From positions 881,501 through 945,500 of the forward strand of contig JBAMJR010000006.1 of assembly GCA_038501785.1 (NCBI GenBank): 64,000 nt of DNA, in the 5' to 3' direction. Below are positions 1-12,500 of the stretch, one piece after another. Made by a program: the position numbers and the translations under genes. The DNA is from Myoxocephalus aenaeus (Eukaryota; Chordata; Actinopteri; Perciformes; Cottidae). The notes beneath the pieces were generated by a model, which saw nothing but the letters and a program-made list of their open reading frames with translations, searched no databases and was not told the origin of the DNA. Position 1 is the stretch's first letter; every line of letters begins with the position of its first letter.

Positions 1-235
1 ACAGAAGAAAGCTCAACAGGCAGTCTAATGTTTGATTACAGCACTGGGACCAACATGCAACAATAACAATAATTACTTTACAAATTACTTAAATGCTGAG
101 TCAACTATCAAAATAGCCGTCTCTAAATATCGCCCAGCCCGGCTTCCAACTCTACTTGGAGAATGCTAATAAAAGGAGTGAATCATGTTACTTTCCACAG
201 TATGAATGGAGCCAAATCCCATCCACCAATCTCAC
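1..235 (-). other. col7a1 intron at window edge
   Basis: This stretch follows the exon 50 donor. I see no further Gly-X-Y exon with splice sites here, so the next coding exon should lie beyond the window. Confidence 0.6.
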
Positions 236-1677
236 CTCTTTCCCAGGAAGACCGGGCTTTCCTGGGATTCCTGGCCGCCCATTCTCCGCCCTCTCTCCTG
301 GTTCACCTGCATCTCCCTAAAGAACAGTTCAAAGACCAGTTTGACAATCGAATAAACAGAAAACTAAACTAAAAATACCAGCGCAAAAAGCACAGCGGGC
401 CTCTCACCTTGGCACCTGGCCTTCCATTGATACCAGCAAGTCCCTGAGGGAAGAGCACATGTTTTATGTATTTTGGGACTGAGCAGTTTTGGGGCATGAC
501 TTACACTGACAGCTGGCACGAGGGAATGTTTCATGAATAAGGGATGCAATTGTCAGAAATCATAGCAGCTGTAAACGATATCATTGTGACATTAGTTAAA
601 GATACCATGCAGACGTCGATGTAGAAAAAGAGGCGGGACTATGACTCCAGTGTGAACTCACTCTGTCTCCCGGCTCTCCTTTGGGTCCAATAGCTGACGC
701 TCCTGACCCTGAAGACCCCTTGCATAATGACAGAGAAGGAAATGTCATTGAGACGGATGTCACACTGTATGTGACACATATTTCCATGAACATCATCATC
801 CCGTGGTTTCTCACTTTCTCTCCTCTCTGTCCATAATCTCCCTTTTCTCCCCTTGCCCCATCGGCACCAGGCAGGCCTCGGTCCCCCTTTAGCAGAACAG
901 CAAAGGAGCGGAAACACATCAGAGTGAAGGAACTGTGAGCTCTGTCACAATGAAAAGTCTTACGAGAAAAGAATATTATAGCTTACATGTTCCCCTTTCT
1001 TCCCGGGAAAACCTGGAACCTGCATGATTTGAACAATACGGTAAGAACTCGTCATCACAGACAAAGACGTTCACAGACATTAACTGCATCACAAAATGAA
1101 AGGACAGATCAATTATTATATGTCAGGATTTTTGTTCTCATCTTATAACTCACACTTCTGCCGGGCTCCCCGCGTGCACCTTCATTTCCCTGGAAACAGA
1201 CCGGTGCAAATGTTCTTTCATCTTTGCTAATAAAATTCATTACATCAGAGTATGAAATGTTCTGTGACAGAGTCACGTTCCTATTGACCTGCTGCTTCTC
1301 GGATGATTACACTTAATTTAAATCAGCCTCACCTTTTCTCCTGCCGCTCCACTGGGCCCTACTAAGCCCTGGTGACAAAAGGGAAAGACTTTATTCATGA
1401 GACTATGCATTTATAAGTCAGTCCATGCAGCAAGTATGGAACTAATGCTGATGTTATTAGCAACATGGCCGTCTGTCACTCACTCTCAATCCTGGTGCTC
1501 CTGCGAGGCCCGGCTTCCCTGGGTCCCCCTGCATGGGACAAAACAGTATTCAGATAACAGCACACGATTCCACTAAAAGGTAAGGATGTCAATAGGTAAA
1601 CTAATCTAAATTAAAAACGTAACCAACTCTGCTCTACTCACTCTCTCCCCAGTTTCACCAGCCGGTCCTCTCTCCCC
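236..1677 (-). CDS. col7a1: col7a1 exons 42-50: triple helix, leftmost traced block
   Basis: Exons are 1642-1677, 1484-1528, 1333-1368, 1154-1189, 987-1019, 815-886, 662-718, 408-443 and 236-316. They encode about residues 1524-1667. Exon 46 is 33 nt and begins with Val (VPGFPGKKGEH), making a break GRSVPG at the exon 45/46 joint. Exon 48 has the break GSGASAIG. Exon 50 has Ala (GCG at 287-289) where Gly is expected (GERAENGRP). All donors and acceptors are GT/AG. The gene continues past base 1. Confidence 0.88.
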
Positions 1678-3514
1678 CTGCAAAGAAACACATATACATG
1701 TTCTGCGACTCTTCTTTGATTTCCTGACTCACTGTCAACATATCCTGCATCTGGTAAAGAAGGGTACATTACGTAACGTTTAGAACGATCATAATGTAAA
1801 TGTGTTCGTTACTTGGGATGGTTTGTTGCTACTTAGCAATAATAGAGCTTCTCCACTTGCATTGGCTCATCTACAAATAAGGATAATTTCAGGAAAAATG
1901 AGGGATTTACTTTATTACCAGCCTATACCACATTTCCACAAATTGTGCACAACTATAAACATATTCTTGCACAGACAAACATCCATCTCATCCAAAAGAA
2001 TTTGAAAAATAAAATGAGGATAGCAAGAAGTTGAATCAACATTAAAGCCATCTCTCAGTTCAGGTACTAACACGTTCTCTGCAGCATATTATTTATTGGA
2101 CCGGAGAAAAGAGGCTGCCTGCTGTGTCTCCACCTTTTTCTAACCAAAATGTTTTAACTTGAACTTTTCAGACCTACGTGCGCTTGATGAGACACACATC
2201 TGGCTCAGATTGTAAATGTCCCATTTTGACCTTTTAATTTAGTTGAAATTGCATGTGCTCTTCCCTGTGGTTAAATGTGCTACTACACCTGGTGCCATAA
2301 CTGTGAATATGGACCATAGTCATTAAGTCTATTAAATCCCCCACACACAGATCCGTTAGACTATAAAAACCCACACACATAGACGCTCATATACATACAG
2401 ACATGCACATACTTGACTGATTCATAACTGTACTCACCCTGTCTCCCTGTAATCCAGGCTCACCTGGCTGTCCTCGGTCACCCTATCGGAATAGAGCGAG
2501 TGACAAAGGTTATTCCTCTATTAACAGTTTACAAACGAAGTAATCTGTTTTAAATGTATCTTACCTTGCTACTAATCTCCCCTGGAGGCCCACGAGCACC
2601 CTGAAATATATGAGAGAAGATTCTTGATCATAAATGTATTAAATTCACTCAGGAGGTCAAGTTTTAGTCCTGTTTATTTGTCTGTTTTTGTATTAGTTCG
2701 CAGGGTATCTCAAAAATGACACAAGAGATTTCAGTGAAAATTGGGTCATGGTACACAGACAAACAGAATCGTCTTAACTGGGACAGCGCTACCAAGTGGA
2801 CATTTATAAAGCACCTTATATATTTGCTCACAGCTCTTAAATTGTGAGAATCAGAAGCATCTTAAACAGACACACATCAAAAGATTTGGAACCTGTTATG
2901 GGGTTGTGCAGGCGGAGCAGAGGTATGTGCTGTCAGTGCTTTCTACTGTATTTATATTGTTAAAAAAAACTAAATCAGCCATCTACAATTGATGTGTGCT
3001 CAACCTACCCTGTCCCCAGGGTCTCCTTGCCTTCCCGGAGGTCCAGGCTCCCCATTGGTACTATCGCCCTGAAAAACAACCACAAGCCATCACTCTGGGA
3101 TAAACACCTCCCATGCTCAAACATTACACTTAATCAATCTGCAGCTACCTTGTCTCCTTTGCTGCCTTGAGGTCCTGCTGGCCCTCTAGGACTCTGAGCT
3201 CCTGGAGGTCCTGGACTACCCTGATAATAAAAATGCAATTAGTAAATGCAAAATACACCCCCACATGCACACCGAGTTCATCTGCAAACTAAACATGTCG
3301 GCACATTGGCTGTGATTGACAGCGCTTACTGAGGAGCCTTTCTCGCCCTTCACGGCCACCCCGCTGCCGACTCCTGGAGGTCCCTGTCGTCAGCAAAGAG
3401 AGATAAGAGCTGAGGATCATTATGCTTATGTCTTCCTCAGAAAATTTCTGCCGTGAGAGGACAAGCTGGTGTGACTCACCCTGTCTCCTGGGTTGCCCTT
3501 GTCTCCCTGCAGAA

Positions 3515-3558
<44 letters not shown>

Positions 3559-6500
3559 CTGAATGTTGTTAGAAACGTTTCTCTATTATAACCACAGACA
3601 TTGACGTGCTTCCTGTGTACACACACTTACTCACAGGTTGATACACAACCCACTTCTCTGCTACGCCAAATAGATTCTCGACATTAAGGCAAAAGCTTAA
3701 AAGGAAAAGCGATGACGACACAGGACCAGGACATAAACTCAATTTTTTTACATGACAGAAATAAATTATGGGTCATTCTTTTTAATCCACAGAAAACCAT
3801 TGCTTCCATTCCTGAGGAATTAAAAAAACGATTGTAATGGTAGTTTTCCATAAATCAGAATAATTTCAATTTATTACAATGTGATTCATATAAGTTTTCA
3901 GAGAATCTGTCTTCACAGATATGTTCTAGGAATAATGTGTAAACTATCAAATATCAAAGAAAATAAATAGAAAAATGGTGGAAACTAAAGAAAGAGTCAA
4001 GTATGATACAAACCTCTTTCTAACATTTGCAATAAAAATAAATCATTAAGACCACCATGACTTTTGAAATTTAAATGATTCACTATCAATGATATTGTGT
4101 AACAAAAACTACCCATACAATCTCAGCTTTCCTGGCACATACAGTAAATGCAGCCATTCAGCCGTCACTGAAGAAATATGTAAGTGGCTCAATGCTACCA
4201 CCATGTGCACAAGTCTGACAACAACAGTTTGATCTTGGAGCAGTGGTTGGAGTCAAACTAATTTATTATGGTCTCTAAAATGTCTCTCTTTTAGGAAGTA
4301 GAAATCTAAATAAGAGCATGCATGCACTTTTATCAAATATTTCATAACGTAATTAACATACTAAAGGGAAAAATAAAAAATAAAGTTTGAAATTTTAAGT
4401 TCAAACATAATATGAGACTGTAAAATGCTTTCTTGAAAATATAATGTCTGGAAAAACAATTTCAGCAGCTCCTGAAAAAGCCAGAATATTTAAATATTGT
4501 TTTAATGTGAATAATTAAAAGATATTTTTCCATTTAAATCGTTACATTGGTAAACTGAACACAGCACCCTCATGTTTACCAACACAGCTTTATGTCACTC
4601 TAAAATGCCAAAGGGATGACAGAAGCAAATGATCTAACGTTGGTAAATTCAGCTTCATCGGGACAGAGAGGTTATCACAGCAGTTTCAAAGACAGCTTGT
4701 GAGTTTGGATTTAGGCTAATAGTAAATCATTGTATCTCCGTTAGGAGTGATGGAATCCTCTCTATTATAGCCAACTTTTCTGACATTATTTCAGACAGGT
4801 TTATTTTCAGGAGAAACACTTTAAGAGCTGATAGCATACACAAGTTACTTTCTAAATTGAGGGAAATGGAGAGAAGCAGAGGAGGACGCTCACCTTGATG
4901 GAGAGTCCTGGCGTTCCTGATAAACCTGGGCGACCATCCTGACCAGGTGTTCCCGGAGCTCCAAGGGCTCCTTTGATCCCATCGCTGCCTGGCCGACCCG
5001 GAGTACCCTTAGTACACAACGCAAACACTGGTCAGTATACACACACGACTGAGTACATCCAAAACATCTCGACAGCTACACCCTGACCTTTTTACTGTAG
5101 CTGGGCATCATTAGAGTGTGGAGGGTTTGTGTGAGTGTAGGTCAATGCACAAAGCTAATTTAGGACTGTAGTCACTCCGGTTTGTTTCTTACCGGTATAC
5201 CTGGGATGCCTGGCTCTCCTTTCCTCCCAGGAAGACCACCTCCTGATATACTCATGCCTGGTTCACCCTGAAGCATTAGCACAGTACCGTAAACACACAC
5301 ATATACACACACACACAAACACACACACACACACATTTTGTTTGCCACAAAGGAACTACAAACACTCGTGAGGTGGTTTAGGAAAAATAAATGATCACTC
5401 TGCTCACCCTTTCACCTTTACTCCCCATTGGCCCCTGTGGCCCTGTCGCACCTGGTTCACCCTAGAACAACAGAAAACACTTAGGACGCTTCGTACTTCA
5501 TATTTAAATGTCCACCGAACAATTCTGCAGGTTAAGAGTTACTCACTAAATCTCCTCTGATACCAGGTAGGCCCTGCGAACCCTGATACGAGAACAACAT
5601 TGTTTAGTTATTTCTATGCTAAGACGACAACCAGAACACATCCAATGGGTCTGCGGGTTTTGCGCCTTCAAACTCACCGGGACCCCTGCATTTCCAGAGG
5701 AACCTGGTCGTCCAGGCAAACCTGAACTTCCATCAATGCCAGGAAAACCCTAAAATGAAAACAAACAGCTTGTTGCTTCCGTCCTGTGAAGTGTGTATGG
5801 TTTTGGTATGGCCGTAGCTGTACTCACTCTCTCCCCCTTTTCTCCTTTCACCCCCAGTGAGGGGTCAATAGGGATGGCTTGGCCAGGTGTACCCGGGCGT
5901 CCTTCAGCACCTCTGGGGCCTTCCCTCCCAGGCTGACCATCACGACCCTACACCACACATACGGACACCACATTAGTATGTCCAATCAATAGTATTTTTA
6001 AAAAGCAGTACATTGCTGTTAATAGGTCAGTGTTAATGAATGACTCACCGAATCGCCCTTGCGCCCATCTGTACCGTCTCTGCCTCTCTCACCCTGCGGA
6101 GTAAAACCAAACAAAATGGCACATCAAAAGCTGAAAATGCAAATTGCAAGGAGCGGTAAAACATTTATCAACTTTCTGCAATGTACCTTTTCTCCACGAT
6201 ATCCCCTCTCTCCCTAAAATAAATAGGAAATATTATACTTAGATATCATTCAGTAGAGAGGAGGAGCCAAGAGAACGTGAAGGATGTTGCTGGCAGTATA
6301 GAAATCTATCGTACATTATGATCACAGGTTCAACGGTTTGATACTGTATGAAAGTACAGCTGGAGAACTCACCTGAGGGCACTGAACGGTACACTGCTCA
6401 GGACCTGGACCTACCTAAACAAGGACAGACACATGAGGCGGAGATTAAAGGAGTTAAAAAAAAAATACTATATCCTCCTTTATTACAGGTAATACTACAT

Positions 6501-9500
6501 TCCATGTTATTTCCATTAAAAAGCTACAAAGTACCATGAACACTATTTGTCTACAGATCACACAAAGCATTAAAAAACATGACTAAAAGGGTTTTCCCAG
6601 TTTTCTTCTTACGTCTGGTATTCTGGCAATGCCACAGAGCAAGTCTGCCAGATCAGTGTGCACGGTGTCCAATTGTGCTGCATCGCGCGTGTACAGGATG
6701 TTCTGGGGGCTGCCGTCCGTCACTGCCTGCCGCAGCTCCTCGGTATTCGCCTGTTCTATACCAACTGCTAAGACCGTCACACCTAACAGACACACACACA
6801 CCAAGACATTTGTCTCACAGAACTGAGGTGGATTTTGGATTTGTATGAGTAAGTGTAAAGTATGTCTACATATAGTTGAAGTTCAGAAGAAAACAAAAAG
6901 TAAAAAGTCATCTGTCACAGGCCCAGTGACTTAAAGGAATACTTCACGAATGGAAGTTCATGAATGGAAGTTCATGGAGGCCATGTTTAATAACAGCAAA
7001 ACTATATAAAAACATTCTTCTTTAAACTCTCGTTTAGACTCGCACGGACAAGTGAATGCCGAGGGGTTTTAAAAAGTAGTGCGCATACGACTAGATAAAT
7101 TATACTTGGGTTATACTGCACAGCTTGTGTGACAGTTTGTAGAAGGATGTTTTGATAATGTTCTGCTATTGTTAAATCTGGCTTCCATTTACTTGAATGG
7201 AGAAGATTGTTTTACATTTTTTTATTCTTTGTTCATCACAGAGGCATGTGACAACAACAAAGTTGTCTTCAAGAATTCAAGGTAACACAGGTTGAGTAAT
7301 TGAGGTTTTTTTTATCAATGTATATACATACTGTGGCTGAAATCTTTAAACTAAATGGTTGAAGACGAAAGCAAAGTTTTATTCACAGATGAGGGCAGTG
7401 TAACTGCTTGTTGGTCTGCAGCCCACCTGTAGCCTTGAGACTGTTGGCTGCAAGAGTAAGGTTGTCAGCTGATTTTTTGTCAGCAATGATGACGACAGCA
7501 CCAGGGACCCTCGGCCTCCGACCAGCTGAGCGGGTTAGAAGGTACTGCCTGGTGTATATCACCGCCTCACCTGCAGAGGGAGACAGACAAGATCACAACT
7601 CATAACACACAAATACACAGACATCGAGCAGTACGTACAGAAAAGGTCAGAAAGAAACTGACCAATGTTGTTCCCAGGACTTTCATCAAATGGTGTGGAC
7701 TGGATCTCTTGAAAAAGTGTGCCAGACCTGCCATGGCGATTAAGCAGGAACCATAATTTGGGTCTGTAACCGTAGACTACAACTCCGAACTGAAACAGGC
7801 AGAAAATAATACAATTGTTAGTCAACTAAAAGTGACCATGCCATCAGATTCTGGGAGCACACAGCCTCCCCACGCCCTGTTCAGAGACTTATTCGTGAAG
7901 ACCCGTACCTGAGAGTCGCTGGCTCCGATAGTTTCGAGCGACCCAGCTGCACTTGTTAGCAGTTCGCGCAGAGGTCTTGCGAGGCTAATCCGATCAGTGG
8001 ATGCCGGGACCAGAAACACCACATCCAGACGCCCGCCCACACAAACTAGTGACAGCAAAGTTTGTAGGGTTAAGTACTGGATCAAAAGGTGGTTATAGGT
8101 TAAGTACGGGATCAAAAGGTGGTTATAGGTCTGGTAAATGATATGAAAGAGGATGTGTGGTTGGTGCGTTACCAGTGCGCTCAACAACAGAGCTCTCAGT
8201 TCCCAATCTATTCTCGAAGGTGGGCTGCACCGTAAAGCGATAACGACGGCCCAAACGCAGCCCAGTCACCTGGTAGGAGCTGGACGCAGCGGGCAGCGTA
8301 ACGGACAAGCCTCGACCAACCTCTGAGAGATGTGACCAGTTAAAATGATGCAGGCAGGGGCTTTAAAAAAATAGATTATAACACGTATAATAACATGTTT
8401 CACCTGTTTCGTCTCTCCAGCGTAGAACATATCCTGTGGCACCTGGTAGTGGAGTCCAGTCAATCCGCATAGAATTCTGGGTAACCTCTGCTACTCGTAC
8501 AGTGATGGTGGACGAGGGGGTACCAGCTGTAAACACGGACACAGAGAAGCAGTAATGACATTTAATCCAATATATTTTTGAAATATACAATTTTGTGTAT
8601 TGTGCAATATTGAACTATTGCACTCAAGAAAGACAATATTCCCATGTTTATCTACGAATCAAGTTCAAAGGCTTCTCAGTGACTTACAAGGTTTTACTTA
8701 GTGACTAAATACTGTATTGCTTTAGGGTAAGATTTGACATTATACAATATATTACTGAGGTCTAAAGTGCAACGTGTAGTATGTTATATTTTTACCATAT
8801 TCAGCATTTGTGAAGTACTGTTTAATCCATCCATTCATTCATTTCAGAAAACTCCTAACATCCACTGTTTATTTCCTCCAGTCAACACTCTTCCGGGGTT
8901 ATAGAAACCTGCCAGAACCTTGAACTAATATAGGAAGACAGGACTCACGTGTGGTGACTCTGACAGACACAGGGGTTCCCTCTCTGTTTTGAACTAAAGC
9001 CATGACCTGCACCTCGTACTGGGCTCCAGGGTCCAACTGGTCTAAATCCACTGCTGTCACATCTCCCCTCAGCAGCTGACTCATCGGTTCCCCACCTACA
9101 GCAGGACAGTGAGTGGGGTAACACAGTTCTCGTTAAACCTCTTAAAAAGGATAGTTATGATGTTTTGAAGTGCGGTTGTATGACGTTGTTATCCATAGTC
9201 ACCGACCATCATCTACTGGTAATACAATAGTCAGTGTATTACCAGTAGATGATGGTCGGTACACCCTCAGTTTGGAGAAGCAGAGAGTAGTACTGAATAG
9301 AAAAGCAATGTACTGCTGTAAAAAACGTATTTAAGCCACCTAAAAGAAAGGCTTATTTAAGAAATAAAAAAAGTCTATCATCTTAAGTGTACTTAACCCT
9401 ATAAAACACTTTGGTGTTTTGAAGGGTTAGTTTGGAGTCACAAAATAACACTGACTAACTAACCGATCAAAGCAGCGGTAGACCAGCAACTTGTGTTGCC

Positions 9501-12500
9501 ATTGGTGTCTGGTGGCTTTGCAGAGTCATAGATGGATATATTGGCTTCATTTCCCCGTCAGAATAGGCTCTCTGACGGCAAGGTAAAGCGTAGAATATAT
9601 CTGTTATATAGCACACACTTAAACTTAGACTGGGCTCTTGTTTTAGGTGACTTTACGTTTTTCTGCAGTACATTGCTTTACTTCTGTGCGGTAACTGTGG
9701 TTTCTGTTTCTCCAAACTGAGTTTACCGAACGCCGTCGGTAATACAGCGACTACCAGCGACTAACAGCGAAGTATCTCATAAAAACCCACTTCAAAACAT
9801 CCAAACTATCCCTTTAAGATCAAATTAATGCTTGCAAAATGTTAGATTTATATTTAGAACTTTATAACACAGGTGAAGTGGACCAGCAATAGATCTACCG
9901 TCCGTTTTCCTCCAAGACACACGATAAGCCGTCGCTCCCTGCACACCAACCCAAGTGACTCGGACAACCTCTCCACGACCCTCCTGGATTTGCAGTGACG
10001 TCACAGTCCCGACCACAGATGTATCTGATTCTGAAGGTCGGGAAGGAAAACAATCAGTCAGTTATTCTATTTAGTATTACCCTAATCATAGCCAAGTGTC
10101 TCCCAAAAGACACTCTGGACAATGTGTATGAGACAGATTCAGTGTGGTACCTGTTCTGACACTCAGGGTGGAAGGACTTCCCTCTCGAGAGCCAGTGAGT
10201 GAAGAAACTAATACGTTGTAGGTTGAATCTGACTGTAGCCCATCAATGATGAAGGAAGATGTGTTGGCAGCCACGTTACGAGTTGATTCAACTCCTGCAC
10301 CAACAAAACATAACAGATAAATGGAAATGTAGAAATTAGTTGTTGTTTTTTTCAATTACAGCTACATGAGGATAGAACAGCCAGATCACTACCCAAATCT
10401 ACGTACTAAGCCTTTACAATTCTTCATATTGCCCTGTTCTCATCTATTTGGTTGTATCTTGTGTCTTTAAAATACTGAGTAGTATGAATGGCAATCATTG
10501 CGTACCATCATCATGGCGCCAAGTGACCTTATAGCCAGTTGCCCTCGTGGACCGTGACCATGCAATGCGTATCTTCTGAGATGTAACGTCTACGACGCGA
10601 AGGCCAGACACTGATCCACCGTTGGGATTAGTCCGACTAGAGAGTGTGACCACCTCTCCAACCCGTTGGTCAACCACAGATGCAACACCAATTACCAGCG
10701 CCTCATCTGGTTGCAGGCCGTCTATGGTGAAGGATGTGACCTCCGGCCCCAGAATACGGGACTGCTCGGCATCTACAAAGCAGGACGTGAGGTAATATAA
10801 AATATGCACGTAAAAAAACTGACTATTAAGTAAAGATATCAAACAAATTCAGCTTCAAAGTCAAAGGACCATCACTTAAGATCTAAATATAGCTTTTGCT
10901 CAATCTTTAATTAACTAATATAGTAATATGTGACTCAAAAGGATAAACGACATTAAACACTTACTGTTGTCTTGTCTCCAAGTAACCCTGTAACCTGTTG
11001 ACCCTGTAGCACCTGTCCAGGCAATTCGAATTCTCCGGCTGTTTGCGTTTGTCACTCTGAGGTTAGTCACTCTGCCAGCACTTTGCTCTGAAATGAAGGG
11101 CATACAGGGCCTCATGTGACACAATTCAATGTATACATCAATTTAGGAAAAAAGTATTTCACTTTGACGGAAACAACAGGTCAAAGGAGAAAATGTTGTA
11201 CACCAAAAAATACCAACAAAGGCTCTCGGCTTTAAAAGAAATTCACAAAAATGTAGTCGCATTTGACTAATTGTTCTTTCATCTAGACACAGGTGTATAT
11301 AATACTAATACACAGTATATGTGAACAGTATTTAAAAATAACCAGTGGCGTTGATTCAGCAAAATGAATGAGTGACTTTAATCACAACAGCTATTGTGTT
11401 TGTACATACTGTAAAATGTCAAGATAAAGAAGAAATAATGAATTAACCGATACAGAATTAATTACATTTAAAATAAGACAGCAATTTTAGTTATCTGCTA
11501 CTTAGGACCGGCCTTTTACAGGACCGAGACAACCGGATGAATCCCACAGCAGCACAGCGACACTGTTCAACCCACCTGGTTTGATGTAAACAGTAACTGG
11601 GTCCCCTTCATTTTCTCCCACCAGCGCTGTGACACTGACACCATAAGACACTCCCACTGTCAGGTCTTTGATGTCAAGGGTCGTCTGGTTTCCAGGGATA
11701 AGCCGTATTTCCTCTGATCCCGCTAACATGTCATGCAACAAACAAAGAGACTATTTTCACAAGCATGTTTTCATTCATAATTGAGCAATCAATCATCTAA
11801 ATGACAAATAAAGCAATGAATAAAAATGCATCAGTGCACCTTCTGTGTTCAGGATAATGATGCGGTACTGTGTGGCCCCGGCTACACCCGTCCAGCCGAG
11901 TCTGACAGTGCTGCCCAGAGACTCCACAACTCTCAGATTGGACACCCTCCCCACTGGCTGTTCCTCTGCAACCCCAGAGAATCAGAACACTCGTATGACA
12001 TGGATACAGGGACAAAAGCTTTTAAGCATATCTACAGGAAAACATATTCACTCAGAATTCAACCACCAGCACATTTATGACCAATACATCCACCCAAAAT
12101 GAACTCAGAGTTGTGAACTGACCTCTGGATGTGGTGGAGACAGGTGTGGCCTCCTCACGGCCTTCAAACAGGGTGTACAGGGTGATGATGTATTCTGTGT
12201 TGGGCTGAAGGCCCGTTAGCTCATAGCTGGTAGTGGTTCTAGGAAAGGTTAGGCTCTGGACACGGCCTCCTGGAGACAAAACAACGGTCCAGGATCAGTG
12301 GTTTTATCTTCAATATACCTGCAGTACAATATACTCGTCCTACTACCTGCAACTTAGAAGTGGAGCTGGCATTTACTACAGTATTCGTCTATATTTCAGT
12401 CAAGATCTGTATAAAAAAACAGTGTGATACAGTTCATATAGCATTACTGCATAAGGATTTCTTGTGATCACTTGTAATAACTTGTCCATGTTGCACAGCC

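Noticed and set aside
3507..4893. Possible missed collagen exons in the 1.39-kb intron
   Set aside because: No Gly-X-Y run flanked by AG and GT was found, though frame alone cannot exclude one.
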